Positions 26,656 through 34,940 are shown, counted from the stretch's first letter. The stretch: DNA of 64,000 nucleotides from Planctomycetaceae bacterium (GCA_021732845.1 JAKFUF010000037.1:1-64000); one strand, 5' to 3'. Program-made: numbers and translations. Notes: generated from the sequence alone by a model not told the origin.

Positions 26656-27471
26656 TCAATTCCATTCGGGTTGAGCACCAACGACCCGCCAGCGACGTTT
26701 CGCTTCCAGCAGGCACTGCCGCGCCTCTTGCAGCAGCGGTGCGTGACAGAGCTTTTCGGTCATGGCGACGGCGCGGTTCAGCAGCAGCAGGGCGGCCGGC
26801 CACCGCTCCAAATTCGCGAGGACCTGTCCGATATGAAGCAGGTCGGTCGCCACGCCGCGCTCATCCTGAAGTTCGACATGCAGGTCGAGTGCCTTCCGAT
26901 AATACTTCAGCGCCTGCTCGGTTTTGCCGCGGAGCGCGGCGACATGGCCGAGGCTTCCCCAGTCATCCGCTTCACCGGAGCGGGTGCCGAGGCTCACCTC
27001 CCATTGCAGGGAACGGTGAAAGAGTTCTTCCGCCAGCTCGAAGTCCCGCGCCAGCAGGGCATCGTTCGCGCGGTTCGACAAATCACAACCCATTTGCGGT
27101 GGGTTCTGCGGATCGGACGACAACGCGACGCTCCACGATCGCTGCTGCCACCGGGCCGCCGACTCTGCATCCCCGATCTCTCGAAAGAGGACTGCCAGAT
27201 TGTTGGCCGAGACGGACACGAGCGCCTGATTGCCGCCCAACCTCGCCTGAACCAGTGCCGTTCGCACGTGTTCCAGGGCGGCCGCGAACTCTCCTTGTCG
27301 CCAGAGGAACTGGCCGTAAGCGTGCGCCGCGACGCCGGATTCGTCCAAATCCACGGCGTGAGTGAAGTGTCGCCGCGCTGCATCGGGACGTGCGGATGCG
27401 ACCGCACGCTCAGCAGCCACGAGCAGTGCCGCCACGGGCGACGACTCGGACTCGATTGGGAAATTCTTCAA
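26656..27471 (-). CDS. TPR-repeat protein
   Basis: A 271-residue soluble helical protein made of about five tetratricopeptide-type repeats, for example RRHFTHAVDLDESGVAAHAY, ALEHVRTALVQARLGGNQAL, AEELFHRSLQWEVSLG and ALKYYRKALDLHVELQDERG. No signal peptide or membrane segment is present. TPR proteins are binding scaffolds; the partner is unknown. It lies downstream of uppS-cdsA on the same strand with a 114-base gap, so cotranscription is possible but not shown. Confidence 0.87.
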   Translation of the reverse strand: MKNFPIESESSPVAALLVAAERAVASARPDAARRHFTHAVDLDESGVAAHAYGQFLWRQGEFAAALEHVRTALVQARLGGNQALVSVSANNLAVLFREIGDAESAARWQQRSWSVALSSDPQNPPQMGCDLSNRANDALLARDFELAEELFHRSLQWEVSLGTRSGEADDWGSLGHVAALRGKTEQALKYYRKALDLHVELQDERGVATDLLHIGQVLANLERWPAALLLLNRAVAMTEKLCHAPLLQEARQCLLEAKRRWRVVGAQPEWN

Positions 27472-27585
27472 GATGGCCCTCGCAGGTTTCTGGTTGTTGC
27501 ACGGGAGAGGAGAGAGCGTGCATGACCTGAAAGCTGCGCAATAAACCTAAAATACCGATTATCCCCAATTTGTCAATTGCGCCGC

Positions 27586-28494
27586 CTACCGCGTCGTCAC
27601 GAGTGGGAGCGTGAGCCACAGCAGGTAGGCGACAGGCCCGGCGAACATCACGCTGTCCAGCAGATCCAGGAGTCCACCAAAGCCGGGAAGAAGCGGGGCG
27701 GAGTCCTTCTGGCCGAGATCGCGTTTGATCAGGGATTCGCACAGGTCGCCGATCATCCCCACCAAGCCGATCGTCGCTCCGAACAGGATCGCGCCAAGGT
27801 GCTGGCCTTGATAATGGCCACCGGTGATGGTGGGGACCGCGAACGTGAACCAGAGCCACGACCCGAGGGCGGCACCGCCAATGGCTCCGTACGCGCCAGC
27901 CCAGGTCTTTCCGGGGCTCAGCTTCGGCACCATCTTGGCTTTTCCAAACGCCTTGCCGCAGGCGTAGGCCGTGGTGTCTCCACATTTGGTGGCAATCATC
28001 AGGGAACCGATGGCGACATAACCCAGGTCGGTGCCTTGCACCCAGCGCAATTGGGCCGTGAGTCCCAGGAATAGCCCGACATAACCGACGCACAGGAATT
28101 CGGCACCCAGGGTTTCGAGATTGCCGCCAGGAGCGCTGTACCGGAACGCCCGCCAGGTCATCAGTGCCATCAACACAACGGTGATGGTTAGGGACGAGGG
28201 ACCGAGCACACCGAATGCCGCCAATCCCTTCTCGGCTGGAGCCAATACAGGCAGCCAGTGCGGCAGCCAATGGGCCGTGACGACCGCGACGCTTCCAGCA
28301 ATGGTCGCGAATAAATTGGGCTGGAAGGAACGGGTCTGCAGCAGCAGATGGAATTCATAGACCGCGCGGACGGTGAGCAGCAAAATGAAGAGGTACAGCC
28401 ACGGGGCGGCGGCACCGCTCAGCGCGTCGACATAGAAAATTCCGATCAGGCCCGCAATCAGGAAGGGTGCCTGCAACAACCGCCATCCAAGCAT
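27586..28494 (-). CDS. cdsA: Phosphatidate cytidylyltransferase
   Basis: A 302-residue integral membrane enzyme with about eight hydrophobic segments. It converts phosphatidate and CTP to CDP-diacylglycerol, the precursor of membrane phospholipids. The C-terminal signature is recognisable but degenerate: SLIKRDLGQKDSAPLLPGF continues GGLLDLLDS, with F in place of the usual H before GG and without the usual R in the D-R-x-D element. The catalytic aspartates and KRDxGxKD remain. It follows uppS by 45 bases on the same strand, the classical uppS-cdsA order. Confidence 0.92.
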   Translation of the reverse strand: MLGWRLLQAPFLIAGLIGIFYVDALSGAAAPWLYLFILLLTVRAVYEFHLLLQTRSFQPNLFATIAGSVAVVTAHWLPHWLPVLAPAEKGLAAFGVLGPSSLTITVVLMALMTWRAFRYSAPGGNLETLGAEFLCVGYVGLFLGLTAQLRWVQGTDLGYVAIGSLMIATKCGDTTAYACGKAFGKAKMVPKLSPGKTWAGAYGAIGGAALGSWLWFTFAVPTITGGHYQGQHLGAILFGATIGLVGMIGDLCESLIKRDLGQKDSAPLLPGFGGLLDLLDSVMFAGPVAYLLWLTLPLVTTR

Positions 28495-28539
28495 GTCCGT
28501 CCCGTTCGGTCACATCACGAAAGTTGGGCCAAAACGACT

Positions 28540-29301
28540 TCAAGCGTTGAGGCCGCCAAACCGCCGGTCGCGGCCGCCAAAACTCTTCAGCGCCTCGTGC
28601 AGTTCGGGTTGCCGGAACTCCGGCCAGAACTTTTGCGTGACCCACAGTTCGGCATAGCTGATCTGCCACAACAGAAAATTGCTGATTCGCATTTCACCGG
28701 CCGTGCGGATCAACAGGTCTGGATCTTCCATCCCTGCGGTGTACAACCGGTCGGCGATATGTTTCTCCGAGATGTCCGCCGGATCGAGTGTTCCTGCCAC
28801 GGCCTCGCGGGCCAGCGTCTGCACGGCGTCAACCAGTTCCGACCGGCCGCCATAATTGACCGCCAGACACAGCCGCATCCCCCGATTGTTGGCACTGCAG
28901 TCGAGCGTCTTTTGGACTTCCGACAGCACGCCGTCGCTCAATCCTTCACGGCGGCCGATCATGCAAAACTGCAGGTCCTGCCGCATGATCTCCGTCCGTT
29001 CTTCGATCACGTACTGTTCCAACAAGCTCATCAGGAAATCGAGTTCCGGCTTGGGCCGCTTCCAGTTTTCGCTGCTGAGGCAGTAAAGTGTCAGTTGCCC
29101 AATCCCGAGCCGCGCACATTCCTCGACGGTCAGACGCACCGTCTTCACGCCGCGGCGGTGTCCTTCCACGCGAGGGAGCCCCTGTGCCTGCGCCCAGCGA
29201 CCGTTGCCGTCCATGATGATGGCAATGTGCCGGGGAAGTTTGCCTCGCTCCAGCCCCAGGTCGGCCAGTTCAGCATCGGTAAATTTTGGCGGAGAACTCA
29301 C
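28540..29301 (-). CDS. uppS: Isoprenyl transferase (undecaprenyl diphosphate synthase type)
   Basis: A 253-residue cytoplasmic cis-prenyltransferase that extends farnesyl diphosphate with isopentenyl diphosphate to the undecaprenyl carrier needed for envelope glycan synthesis. The catalytic IAIIMDGNGRWAQ, the GHRRGV and LTLYCLSSENWKRP motifs, and C-terminal DLLIRTAGEMRISNFLLWQ are present (RTAGE instead of the more common RTSGE). Length is normal. It is the first gene of the probable uppS-cdsA operon. Its upstream region contains a GC-rich hairpin element and then the divergent Tad locus. Confidence 0.96.
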   Translation of the reverse strand: MSSPPKFTDAELADLGLERGKLPRHIAIIMDGNGRWAQAQGLPRVEGHRRGVKTVRLTVEECARLGIGQLTLYCLSSENWKRPKPELDFLMSLLEQYVIEERTEIMRQDLQFCMIGRREGLSDGVLSEVQKTLDCSANNRGMRLCLAVNYGGRSELVDAVQTLAREAVAGTLDPADISEKHIADRLYTAGMEDPDLLIRTAGEMRISNFLLWQISYAELWVTQKFWPEFRQPELHEALKSFGGRDRRFGGLNA

Positions 29302-29365
29302 GTCGCGATCCTTCGAAGAGGCAGTCAGCGGATTGTAGCACAGTCCCTCACGAAAGTTGACCGGT

Positions 29366-29436
29366 CAGCCCGCGAGCCCTCCGGTGAGCCACCGCGGGTC
29401 GATCCGCGCTCACCGGAGGGCTTGCGCCGTGCCGCT
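29366..29436. repeat. GC-rich hairpin family, copy near uppS
   Basis: The left arm is GCCCGCGAGCCCTCCGGTGA and the right arm TCACCGGAGGGCTTGCGCCG followed by TGCCGC, with GCCACCGCGGGTCGATCCGCG between. It belongs to the family at 546-620; the outer part of the left arm has diverged. It lies in the 335-bp gap between divergent uppS and the first pilin-like gene, where no other feature was seen. Confidence 0.7.
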
Positions 29437-29636
29437 CAAAGGGAGCGGTGGGGCAATCCTGTTGCGAAATTGCCCGATACTTTGCGTGCGAACGAGTGTT
29501 TCATTGCGGCTGGAGCAGTCGCACGCCTCTCCGCGCAAATCTCTTCACACTCGCTCTATCCACCGATTTCCAAGAAAGTTCTGGCGTTTTTTGAGGTGGT
29601 GGCTTAGAATGTCGGTCGTCCATCGCCGGTGCCGTC

Positions 29637-29837
29637 ATGCGCAATTTGAAACATCTCCCCCAGCCCAATCCGTGTCGTCCCCGTGTCGCCCTGCGGCGCG
29701 GAGCGGCCACGTTGGACTTCGTCCTCGTGTTGGGCATGTTGTTGCCCATCGCGGGGTTGTGTGTCTACCTGGGTGGGACAATCATCAAGTTGGCGTATGA
29801 AATGATCTGTGTGCTGGTGAGCTGGCCGTTCATGTGA
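29637..29837 (+). CDS. Flp-pilin-like small membrane protein
   Basis: A 66-residue protein with a basic leader ending RVALRRG, then AATLDFVLVLGMLLPIAGLC as one hydrophobic helix. This is the layout of a Flp-type prepilin cleaved after Gly, but with Asp instead of Glu at mature position 5 and a second hydrophobic stretch to the C-terminus (MICVLVSWPFM). It may be a minor pilin or pseudopilin. It is the first gene of the Tad locus, 112 bases before the clearer Flp gene. Confidence 0.7.
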   Translation: MRNLKHLPQPNPCRPRVALRRGAATLDFVLVLGMLLPIAGLCVYLGGTIIKLAYEMICVLVSWPFM

Positions 29838-29949
29838 CCATCGACACAATTCGCCAACAAGCCACAATTCGTCAGAATCCACGCACCTCCAAATTTTACC
29901 GACCGATCATCTCTCCACTGAACACAATCGTTTCGCGCAGGAGCCTCCC

Positions 29950-30165
29950 ATGAAGTCCATTCAGGCGTTTCGGAACTTGCTGGGGCGCGTCCACCGGGAC
30001 GAACGCGGCGCGGTCAGCCTCGAAACCATTCTGATCATCGGAGCCATCGCGCTGCCGATCCTGATCTTCATCATCAAGTACGGCTGGCCCAAGATCAGGG
30101 CCTACTTCGACACCAATATCAAGGAGCTGGAAGGTCAGACGGACCAGCTCAAGAACTCCAACTAA
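29950..30165 (+). CDS. flp: Flp family type IVb pilin
   Basis: A 71-residue prepilin: leader ending VHRDERG, predicted cleavage before AVSLETILIIGAIALPILIF, with Glu at mature position 5 as in Flp pilins, followed by a short polar tail (YFDTNIKELEGQTDQLKNSN). It should be processed by the prepilin peptidase encoded at 30326 and assembled into Tad pili by CpaF/TadB/TadC. A GGAG site lies at 29940-29943, seven bases before the ATG. Confidence 0.87.
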   Translation: MKSIQAFRNLLGRVHRDERGAVSLETILIIGAIALPILIFIIKYGWPKIRAYFDTNIKELEGQTDQLKNSN

Positions 30166-30180
30166 ACAGGACGACGAGTT

Positions 30181-30305
30181 TCAATGACCCAATTCCCAAT
30201 GAATCAATGACCAATGGACCAATGAGTTGTTGAACTACCGTGATCTCGCGCTCAACAGCATTGGTCATTGGAGCATTGGTCATTGGAGCCTTGGTCATTG
30301 AGTCA
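30181..30305. repeat. CAATGACC-arm inverted repeat
   Basis: The left arm is CAATGACCCAATTCCC then CAATGACCAATGGACCAATG. The right arm is CATTGGTCATTGGAGCATTG followed by GTCATTGG words. A 45-base loop (GTTGAACTACCGTGATCTCG..) separates them. The arms could fold into a long imperfect stem in the pilin transcript. The same design stands before the next two pilus genes. Confidence 0.75.
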
Positions 30306-30325
30306 TTTCAAAGGATGCGGAGGGC

Positions 30326-30844
30326 ATGATCTCGCTGTCATGTGGTCTCATGCTGGGGTTCACGCTCGCGGCGGCAGTCACTGACATCTGGTGGCACAAG
30401 ATCTTCAATTCGACGGTCTACCCGGGGATTTTGGTCGGCTTTTTGATGAGTGTGGCCGACCCGCAGGGGATCGGCTGGCAGGATAGTCTGGCAGGATTCG
30501 GGCTGTGCGCCGGCGTGATGCTGGTGACGTTCGTGATGTTCCCCTCCGTGGGCGGTGGAGACCTGAAACTGGTGGCGATGATGGGGGCATTCCTGGGACT
30601 GTCCCGGGGGCTGGAAGGAATGCTGTGGACTTTCGTCCTCGGCGCGATGCTGGGAATCATGCAGTTGATCTGGACGGTGGGGGCGGTTCAGTTGGTGCGG
30701 CAGGTGGCCCACCACCTGTGGCTCACCCTCAAATACCGCTTCGTGATCCCGTTGAGTGAAAGGGAACGGCTGACCCTGCAAATGCCGCTGCGGCTCGCCC
30801 CCGCGGCATTCTTGGCGGAGTTGATTGTGCTGGCTTCGCAATGA
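30326..30844 (+). CDS. tadV: Prepilin peptidase (TadV/CpaA type)
   Basis: A 172-residue integral membrane aspartic protease of the A24 family, without the methyltransferase half, as usual in Tad systems. The catalytic aspartates are in AAAVTDIWWHKIFN (near residue 19) and SVGGGDLKLVAMMGAFLG (GGGD, near 74). It cleaves the leader peptides of the Flp and TadE/TadG-like proteins in this locus. The stop TGA at 30842-30844 lies within the first word of the following CAATGACC array. Confidence 0.92.
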   Translation: MISLSCGLMLGFTLAAAVTDIWWHKIFNSTVYPGILVGFLMSVADPQGIGWQDSLAGFGLCAGVMLVTFVMFPSVGGGDLKLVAMMGAFLGLSRGLEGMLWTFVLGAMLGIMQLIWTVGAVQLVRQVAHHLWLTLKYRFVIPLSERERLTLQMPLRLAPAAFLAELIVLASQ

Positions 30845-30953
30845 CCCAAGGTCCAAGGCCCCAATGACCAATGTCTCTTAAGCAACCCTGTCGACGCTAA
30901 TCAAACAACCCATTGGTCATTAATTCATTGGTCATTGGGTCATTCACCTCGGT
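30841..30953. repeat. CAATGACC-arm inverted repeat
   Basis: The left arm is CAATGACCCAAGGTCCAAGG then CCCCAATGACCAATG. The right arm is CCATTGGTCATTAATTCATT then GGTCATTGGGTCATT. The loop between is unlike that of the copy at 30181. The first word overlaps the stop codon of the peptidase gene, and the element ends six bases before the next start codon. Confidence 0.75.
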
Positions 30954-30958
30954 GTCTC

Positions 30959-31966
30959 ATGAGCCGTGAAATCCTCCTCGCCTGCCTCCCGTGCCTCTAC
31001 GCGCTTCTTGGTGCGTCCGCGGTGCTCCTCGTGATTGTGCGGCACAGCCGGGCTTCCTGGGACTGGGCGCGGCTGCGGCAGGTGCACACGTGCGAGCGCG
31101 GCAGCGTGCAGTCGTTGAGCCTGGTGGTCACGCTGCCGATCTTCATCCTGATGATCCTGTTCATCATTCAGGTGAGCCAGTTGATGGTGGGGATCATTGT
31201 CGTGCATTACGCCGCCTTCGCCGGCGCACGGGCGGCATCGGTGTGGATTCCGGCGTATTACGAATCCGAGGCCGAGAATCAACTCTTCGCAAGGCAGTAC
31301 GGAACCCGCGGGGATTCCATCTACGCTGATGCGCCGATGCAGAATGCCGAAGGCAAGCTGCTCAAAATCCAGCAGGCAGTCGTGATGGCCTGCGCCCCGA
31401 TCGCCCCTTCCCGGGAACTCGTCAGCCGGTCGAACCCCACAATTTCAGTGCCAACCTGGGTTGTGGAGTCAAATGCCACGACGGCGCGCCTGTACGCGCA
31501 GATCACCCGGGAGAATTCGAACGCCAACAATTCGACCAACTCCGGTAGTTCACGGTTTGCCAAACGGTTGTACAACAAGCTGGCCTATGCGTCCGTCAGC
31601 ACGCAGGTGCGGGTTGAATGGCAATACGCACGGCATTACACCAGCGACCGCTACAACGATGCCCTGCAGGTGACCTACAACCCGCTGGATCATCCTGACA
31701 TCCCTTGGATTCCGGGAGAGGTAGGTTGGGAAGACCCGATCACGGTGCGCGTCGTTCACAACTATGCCCTGCTCTCGGGCGTGGGAAAATTCATCGCCGC
31801 CCGACTGGTCCCGGCGGATGGCAGCCAGGACAACCTCAGCCCCAAGATCAAGACGACGTCGGGCTCTTTTAAAGAGCGGGTGTATTCGATCGAGATTCCG
31901 GCCTCAGCCACGGTCTATAACGAAGGGTTCAAGTCGATCCTGCCGTATCAGCAGCGACGGCCTTAG
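30959..31966 (+). CDS. TadE-like pilus protein
   Basis: A 335-residue protein with two N-terminal hydrophobic segments: ILLACLPCLYALLGASAVLL at about 5-24 and LVVTLPIFILMILFIIQVSQ at about 53-75. The second follows CERGSVQSL, a pseudopilin-like junction. AAFAGARAASVWIPAYY, just after the helix, is typical of TadE/TadG proteins. The rest is a large polar extracytoplasmic domain. The ATG at 30959 was preferred to 30935, which lies in the upstream repeat. It probably acts as a minor pseudopilin in Tad assembly. Confidence 0.82.
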   Translation: MSREILLACLPCLYALLGASAVLLVIVRHSRASWDWARLRQVHTCERGSVQSLSLVVTLPIFILMILFIIQVSQLMVGIIVVHYAAFAGARAASVWIPAYYESEAENQLFARQYGTRGDSIYADAPMQNAEGKLLKIQQAVVMACAPIAPSRELVSRSNPTISVPTWVVESNATTARLYAQITRENSNANNSTNSGSSRFAKRLYNKLAYASVSTQVRVEWQYARHYTSDRYNDALQVTYNPLDHPDIPWIPGEVGWEDPITVRVVHNYALLSGVGKFIAARLVPADGSQDNLSPKIKTTSGSFKERVYSIEIPASATVYNEGFKSILPYQQRRP

Positions 31967-31985
31967 CTGCGCATTGACGAGCTGC

Positions 31986-32101
31986 AATGACTCAATGACC
32001 AAGGCCTCAATGACCAAATTTTTGTTCGAAATCTGCCCTTAAGTCTTAGCAGTCGCTGATCCCATCACATTGGTCATTGTTTCATTGGTCATTGTGACAT
32101 T
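31986..32101. repeat. CAATGACC-arm inverted repeat
   Basis: The left arm is CAATGACTCAATGACCAAGG then CCTCAATGACCAAA. The right arm is CATTGGTCATTGTTTCATTG then GTCATTGTGACATT. The loop is AT-richer (TTTTTGTTCGAAATCTGCCC). This is the third copy standing directly before a Tad gene. Confidence 0.75.
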
Positions 32102-32119
32102 CCCCCACAGGGGCCTATC

Positions 32120-33742
32120 GTGACCCGCCTCTCTGCCACTCTCTCTGCTGTCCGCTGCCGTATCGGTTTCGAACTCCGTCGCGCGCACGCGGACGAACGT
32201 GGAACCATCAGCATGATGACGCTGGTGATTCTGTTCATCTTCACGATCCTGCTCGGCATGATCATGAACGTCGGCCGCGAGGTCGACGACAAGATCCGGC
32301 TGCAGAACGCCGCCGACGCGGGAACATATTCGGCGGGAGTGGTGCTGGCGCGGGGGATGAACGCGTTGGCGTTCACCAACCATCTTGAGGCCGAGTTGTT
32401 CGCCATGACGGCGTATTTCCGCGAGGGGCGGGATCGGAATGCCGAGAAGTTCGTACCCGAGATTTTGGCGGCCTGGTCAAAAATCGCCCCGATGTTCAAT
32501 CGAGCCACGGGGATCCCCGAATTCCAGGCCCTGGGGCCGGCGATCAGCGCCAAGGTGCCACTGGAACAGGAGGTTGTGCTGCGGTTCAGCGAGCTGACCG
32601 CCAAGAAATCGCAGATCATGCTGCCAGCCTTGGAGTCCATTCTGGGCCAGCCCGGGCAGAATGGCGATCCGCAGTCGCACCTGATTCCCGTGTTTCAACG
32701 CGCCGTCGTGCAGGCCACGCCAATTGCCGCGCAGTTGACCATGAACGAAATTGCCAGCAGGCATTGTGCTGCCCAGCGCGGGGCGCGAAGCCGCCCGCTT
32801 GGTGGCGTCCTGTGGCGAACACGGGTGATGGCCGCCGGCGAGCAGTACGAGGACGATCCGCTGCAGCGAACCATTCCGGCCATCGATCCCGCCAGCAACA
32901 GCCCCGATGCCCGGCGGCTCGGTGGCGGCAGCAGCTTGAACGCCTACCAGACACTGGCGATTGGAGGCCGTCGCGAGTTGGCGCAGCACTACTTGGAATC
33001 CTGGATTTCCGACCCCATGTATGACCTGGGTCCGTTTGAACGGGAGGGGGGGTACAGCTTCGATGGTTCGCAATACACCCTAGACCCCATGAACGGTGGA
33101 GGGCGGATCTCGGCCAAGATGTCGCAGTTCATCGGCCTGTGGCGGATTTTTACCTGCGGGCAGTTGAATGAGTTGCTCAATTTCGAGTACCCCACCACCA
33201 ACCTGCCGCACATGGTGCGGTTTTCGTCGGGCGGCCAGTTGCCCGGCCAGATGACTCCGGGCTCACAGGATCTGCAGCAGTTGATCGAAACCGACTATTC
33301 CTTTGTCGGCGTGGTGTACTGGCCGCAATTGGCGCAGACATTCCCCAAATATTTCAAGAACCGGATTGGCGGGGATTCGATGGCGTTCACGCAGATCAAC
33401 ATCGTCGTTCCGGCGCGCCGGTATCGCTACCCCTGGAAACTGCCGCGGGCTAGTGGTTCGTCTTACAGCTTTTCGGGCGGCCGGGTGACAATGAACGCCA
33501 TTTACGATGTCGACCATGTGGACGGCTGGCCGGCGCGGGGCGATTTTCTTCACGACACCCCCAGTTCAGAGCCGTGGGATCTGTTCAATCAGAACTGGCT
33601 GGTCCAGGTGACGCCGGCGACGAACAACCAATTGCCAGCGATCCTGCAGACTCAACCGCCTTCCAGCCTCGTTCCGGGTGCCAGCCTGCCCAACCTGCAG
33701 GGGCTCACCCAGCGGGACCTGTTTCTCATCAATTCGCATTAG
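32120..33742 (+). CDS. TadG-like pilus assembly protein
   Basis: A 540-residue protein with a GTG start. The N-terminal junction ADERGTISMMTLVILFIFTI is a pilin-like basic leader plus hydrophobic helix. NVGREVDDKIRLQNAADAGT follows, the conserved segment found just after the membrane helix in TadG-type (putative Flp-locus) proteins. The large remainder is extracytoplasmic, without a recognisable von Willebrand domain, and contains a GRDRNAEKFVPEILAAW helix. It is probably membrane anchored and part of Tad pilus assembly. It is followed 16 bases later by a TadE-like gene. Confidence 0.83.
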   Translation: MTRLSATLSAVRCRIGFELRRAHADERGTISMMTLVILFIFTILLGMIMNVGREVDDKIRLQNAADAGTYSAGVVLARGMNALAFTNHLEAELFAMTAYFREGRDRNAEKFVPEILAAWSKIAPMFNRATGIPEFQALGPAISAKVPLEQEVVLRFSELTAKKSQIMLPALESILGQPGQNGDPQSHLIPVFQRAVVQATPIAAQLTMNEIASRHCAAQRGARSRPLGGVLWRTRVMAAGEQYEDDPLQRTIPAIDPASNSPDARRLGGGSSLNAYQTLAIGGRRELAQHYLESWISDPMYDLGPFEREGGYSFDGSQYTLDPMNGGGRISAKMSQFIGLWRIFTCGQLNELLNFEYPTTNLPHMVRFSSGGQLPGQMTPGSQDLQQLIETDYSFVGVVYWPQLAQTFPKYFKNRIGGDSMAFTQINIVVPARRYRYPWKLPRASGSSYSFSGGRVTMNAIYDVDHVDGWPARGDFLHDTPSSEPWDLFNQNWLVQVTPATNNQLPAILQTQPPSSLVPGASLPNLQGLTQRDLFLINSH

Positions 33743-33758
33743 CCGCACCGGGCGCATC

Positions 33759-34850
33759 ATGCACCGCCAATCCTCAAGACTGCCAACACGCTCGGCCCGC
33801 CGCGGACTCGCGCCGCTGGAACTGGTCCTGGTGCTGCCGCTCCTGCTGTTCATGATGGCACTCATGATGAACTTCGGGTCGGCCTCCGCCTGGAAGGCGC
33901 GGTCTCTCGGCGCGGCCCGGCAGGGGGTGTGGCGCGACCGGGCGGGTCGCAATGGCAGTTCCGACCCCCGACCCTCCAACTGGCCGGACACAGCACAACT
34001 GGGCTCGGCTGGCGCGAACGAACTCAGCACGGTGCGCGCCATTTGGGATGTGTCACCACTGAACTCGCCGTTTGCCCGTGGGACGAATGTTTCCGGCCAA
34101 TCTCCCCAGACTGGCAAATCCGGGCATATTCAACTGCGGGATTTGGATTATCTGGAGATTCCCGCTGGCGTCAAAGTGGGCACCTCCGACATCACGCGGA
34201 GCCCGACTCTGCTTCCGAAGACCCGTGGCTACGCCTATCACGTGAAGCATCCCCTCGTCGACAATCAGTGGCAGTACTTCACGATGGGGTATGAGAATGG
34301 CAAACCGGACGTGGTGGGCGGCGGCAACTATGCCCGGCGCTCCTATTATTGGTACATGTTCGACGAGAGCCCGGAATGGAGTTCAGAGTCCTCCGCGCTG
34401 AAGCAGGCCGACGCTTCAATGCTCGGCAATCCGCAGGCTGGAGGATTGATTCCGCTGGACCGGGACCAGGAATTTCTTCCGGCGTATCCTTGGGGATTCC
34501 AAAACTTCCAGGATTTTTATCCGATGTTTCAGCCGGGACGGTATGGCACGTTGGGGAGACCGCATCAGATTGTTTCGCGGCCCTGCACACTCGACCCGGA
34601 AAGCGTGCGAAACAATGTCAACCAGCTCGTGAATGCCATCCAGGGACGAAACGGCGGCGGCCGTGACGGAGTCCCCGGTGACATGGCGCAGACCTGGATC
34701 CGGCTGTACGACCAGCAGATCAATTACCTGCGGGGCCAGTTGGCCGGCACCCCTGAAGCCGCGCAGGCCGACGCGGCCATCAACGGGCAGATCGCCGCCA
34801 TCGAAGCTGAGAAGCAGAAGTACGTTCAGTTCCAGGGAACGCTGAATTAG
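33759..34850 (+). CDS. TadE-like pseudopilin
   Basis: A 363-residue protein starting MHRQSSRLPTRSARRG. The junction G/LAPLELVLVLPLLLFMMAL has Glu at mature position 5, so it is a good prepilin peptidase substrate. GSASAWKARSLGAARQGVWR follows, the TadE-like segment after the helix. A long extracytoplasmic part contains aromatic stretches (YARRSYYWYMFDE) and a helical C-terminus. The upstream in-frame start at 33678 lies inside the preceding gene and lacks the leader-peptide logic. Confidence 0.83.
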   Translation: MHRQSSRLPTRSARRGLAPLELVLVLPLLLFMMALMMNFGSASAWKARSLGAARQGVWRDRAGRNGSSDPRPSNWPDTAQLGSAGANELSTVRAIWDVSPLNSPFARGTNVSGQSPQTGKSGHIQLRDLDYLEIPAGVKVGTSDITRSPTLLPKTRGYAYHVKHPLVDNQWQYFTMGYENGKPDVVGGGNYARRSYYWYMFDESPEWSSESSALKQADASMLGNPQAGGLIPLDRDQEFLPAYPWGFQNFQDFYPMFQPGRYGTLGRPHQIVSRPCTLDPESVRNNVNQLVNAIQGRNGGGRDGVPGDMAQTWIRLYDQQINYLRGQLAGTPEAAQADAAINGQIAAIEAEKQKYVQFQGTLN

Positions 34851-34867
34851 GCCTTGGTTATATCGCA

Positions 34868-34940
34868 TGATTCCGGGACACCTGTCGTGGATCCGCTCGC
34901 TGGCGCTCACTCAAGATCCACTGTCGGTGTCCCAGAATCA
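34868..34940. repeat. 73-bp palindromic element
   Basis: The left arm is TGATTCCGGGACACCTG then TCGTGGATC. The right arm, GATCCACTGTCGGTGTCCCA then GAATCA, is its near-perfect inverse. About 21 bases (CGCTCGCTGGCGCTCACTCAA) lie between. It sits just after the TadE-like stop and before the next start. It could act as a processing or termination hairpin, though no T-tract follows. Its sequence is unrelated to the other repeat families here. Confidence 0.7.

Noticed and set aside
30181-32101. CRISPR array suggested by repeated CAATGACC words
   Set aside because: Words are 7-10 bases, degenerate and in opposed orientations without unique spacers of regular length; no cas genes are near.
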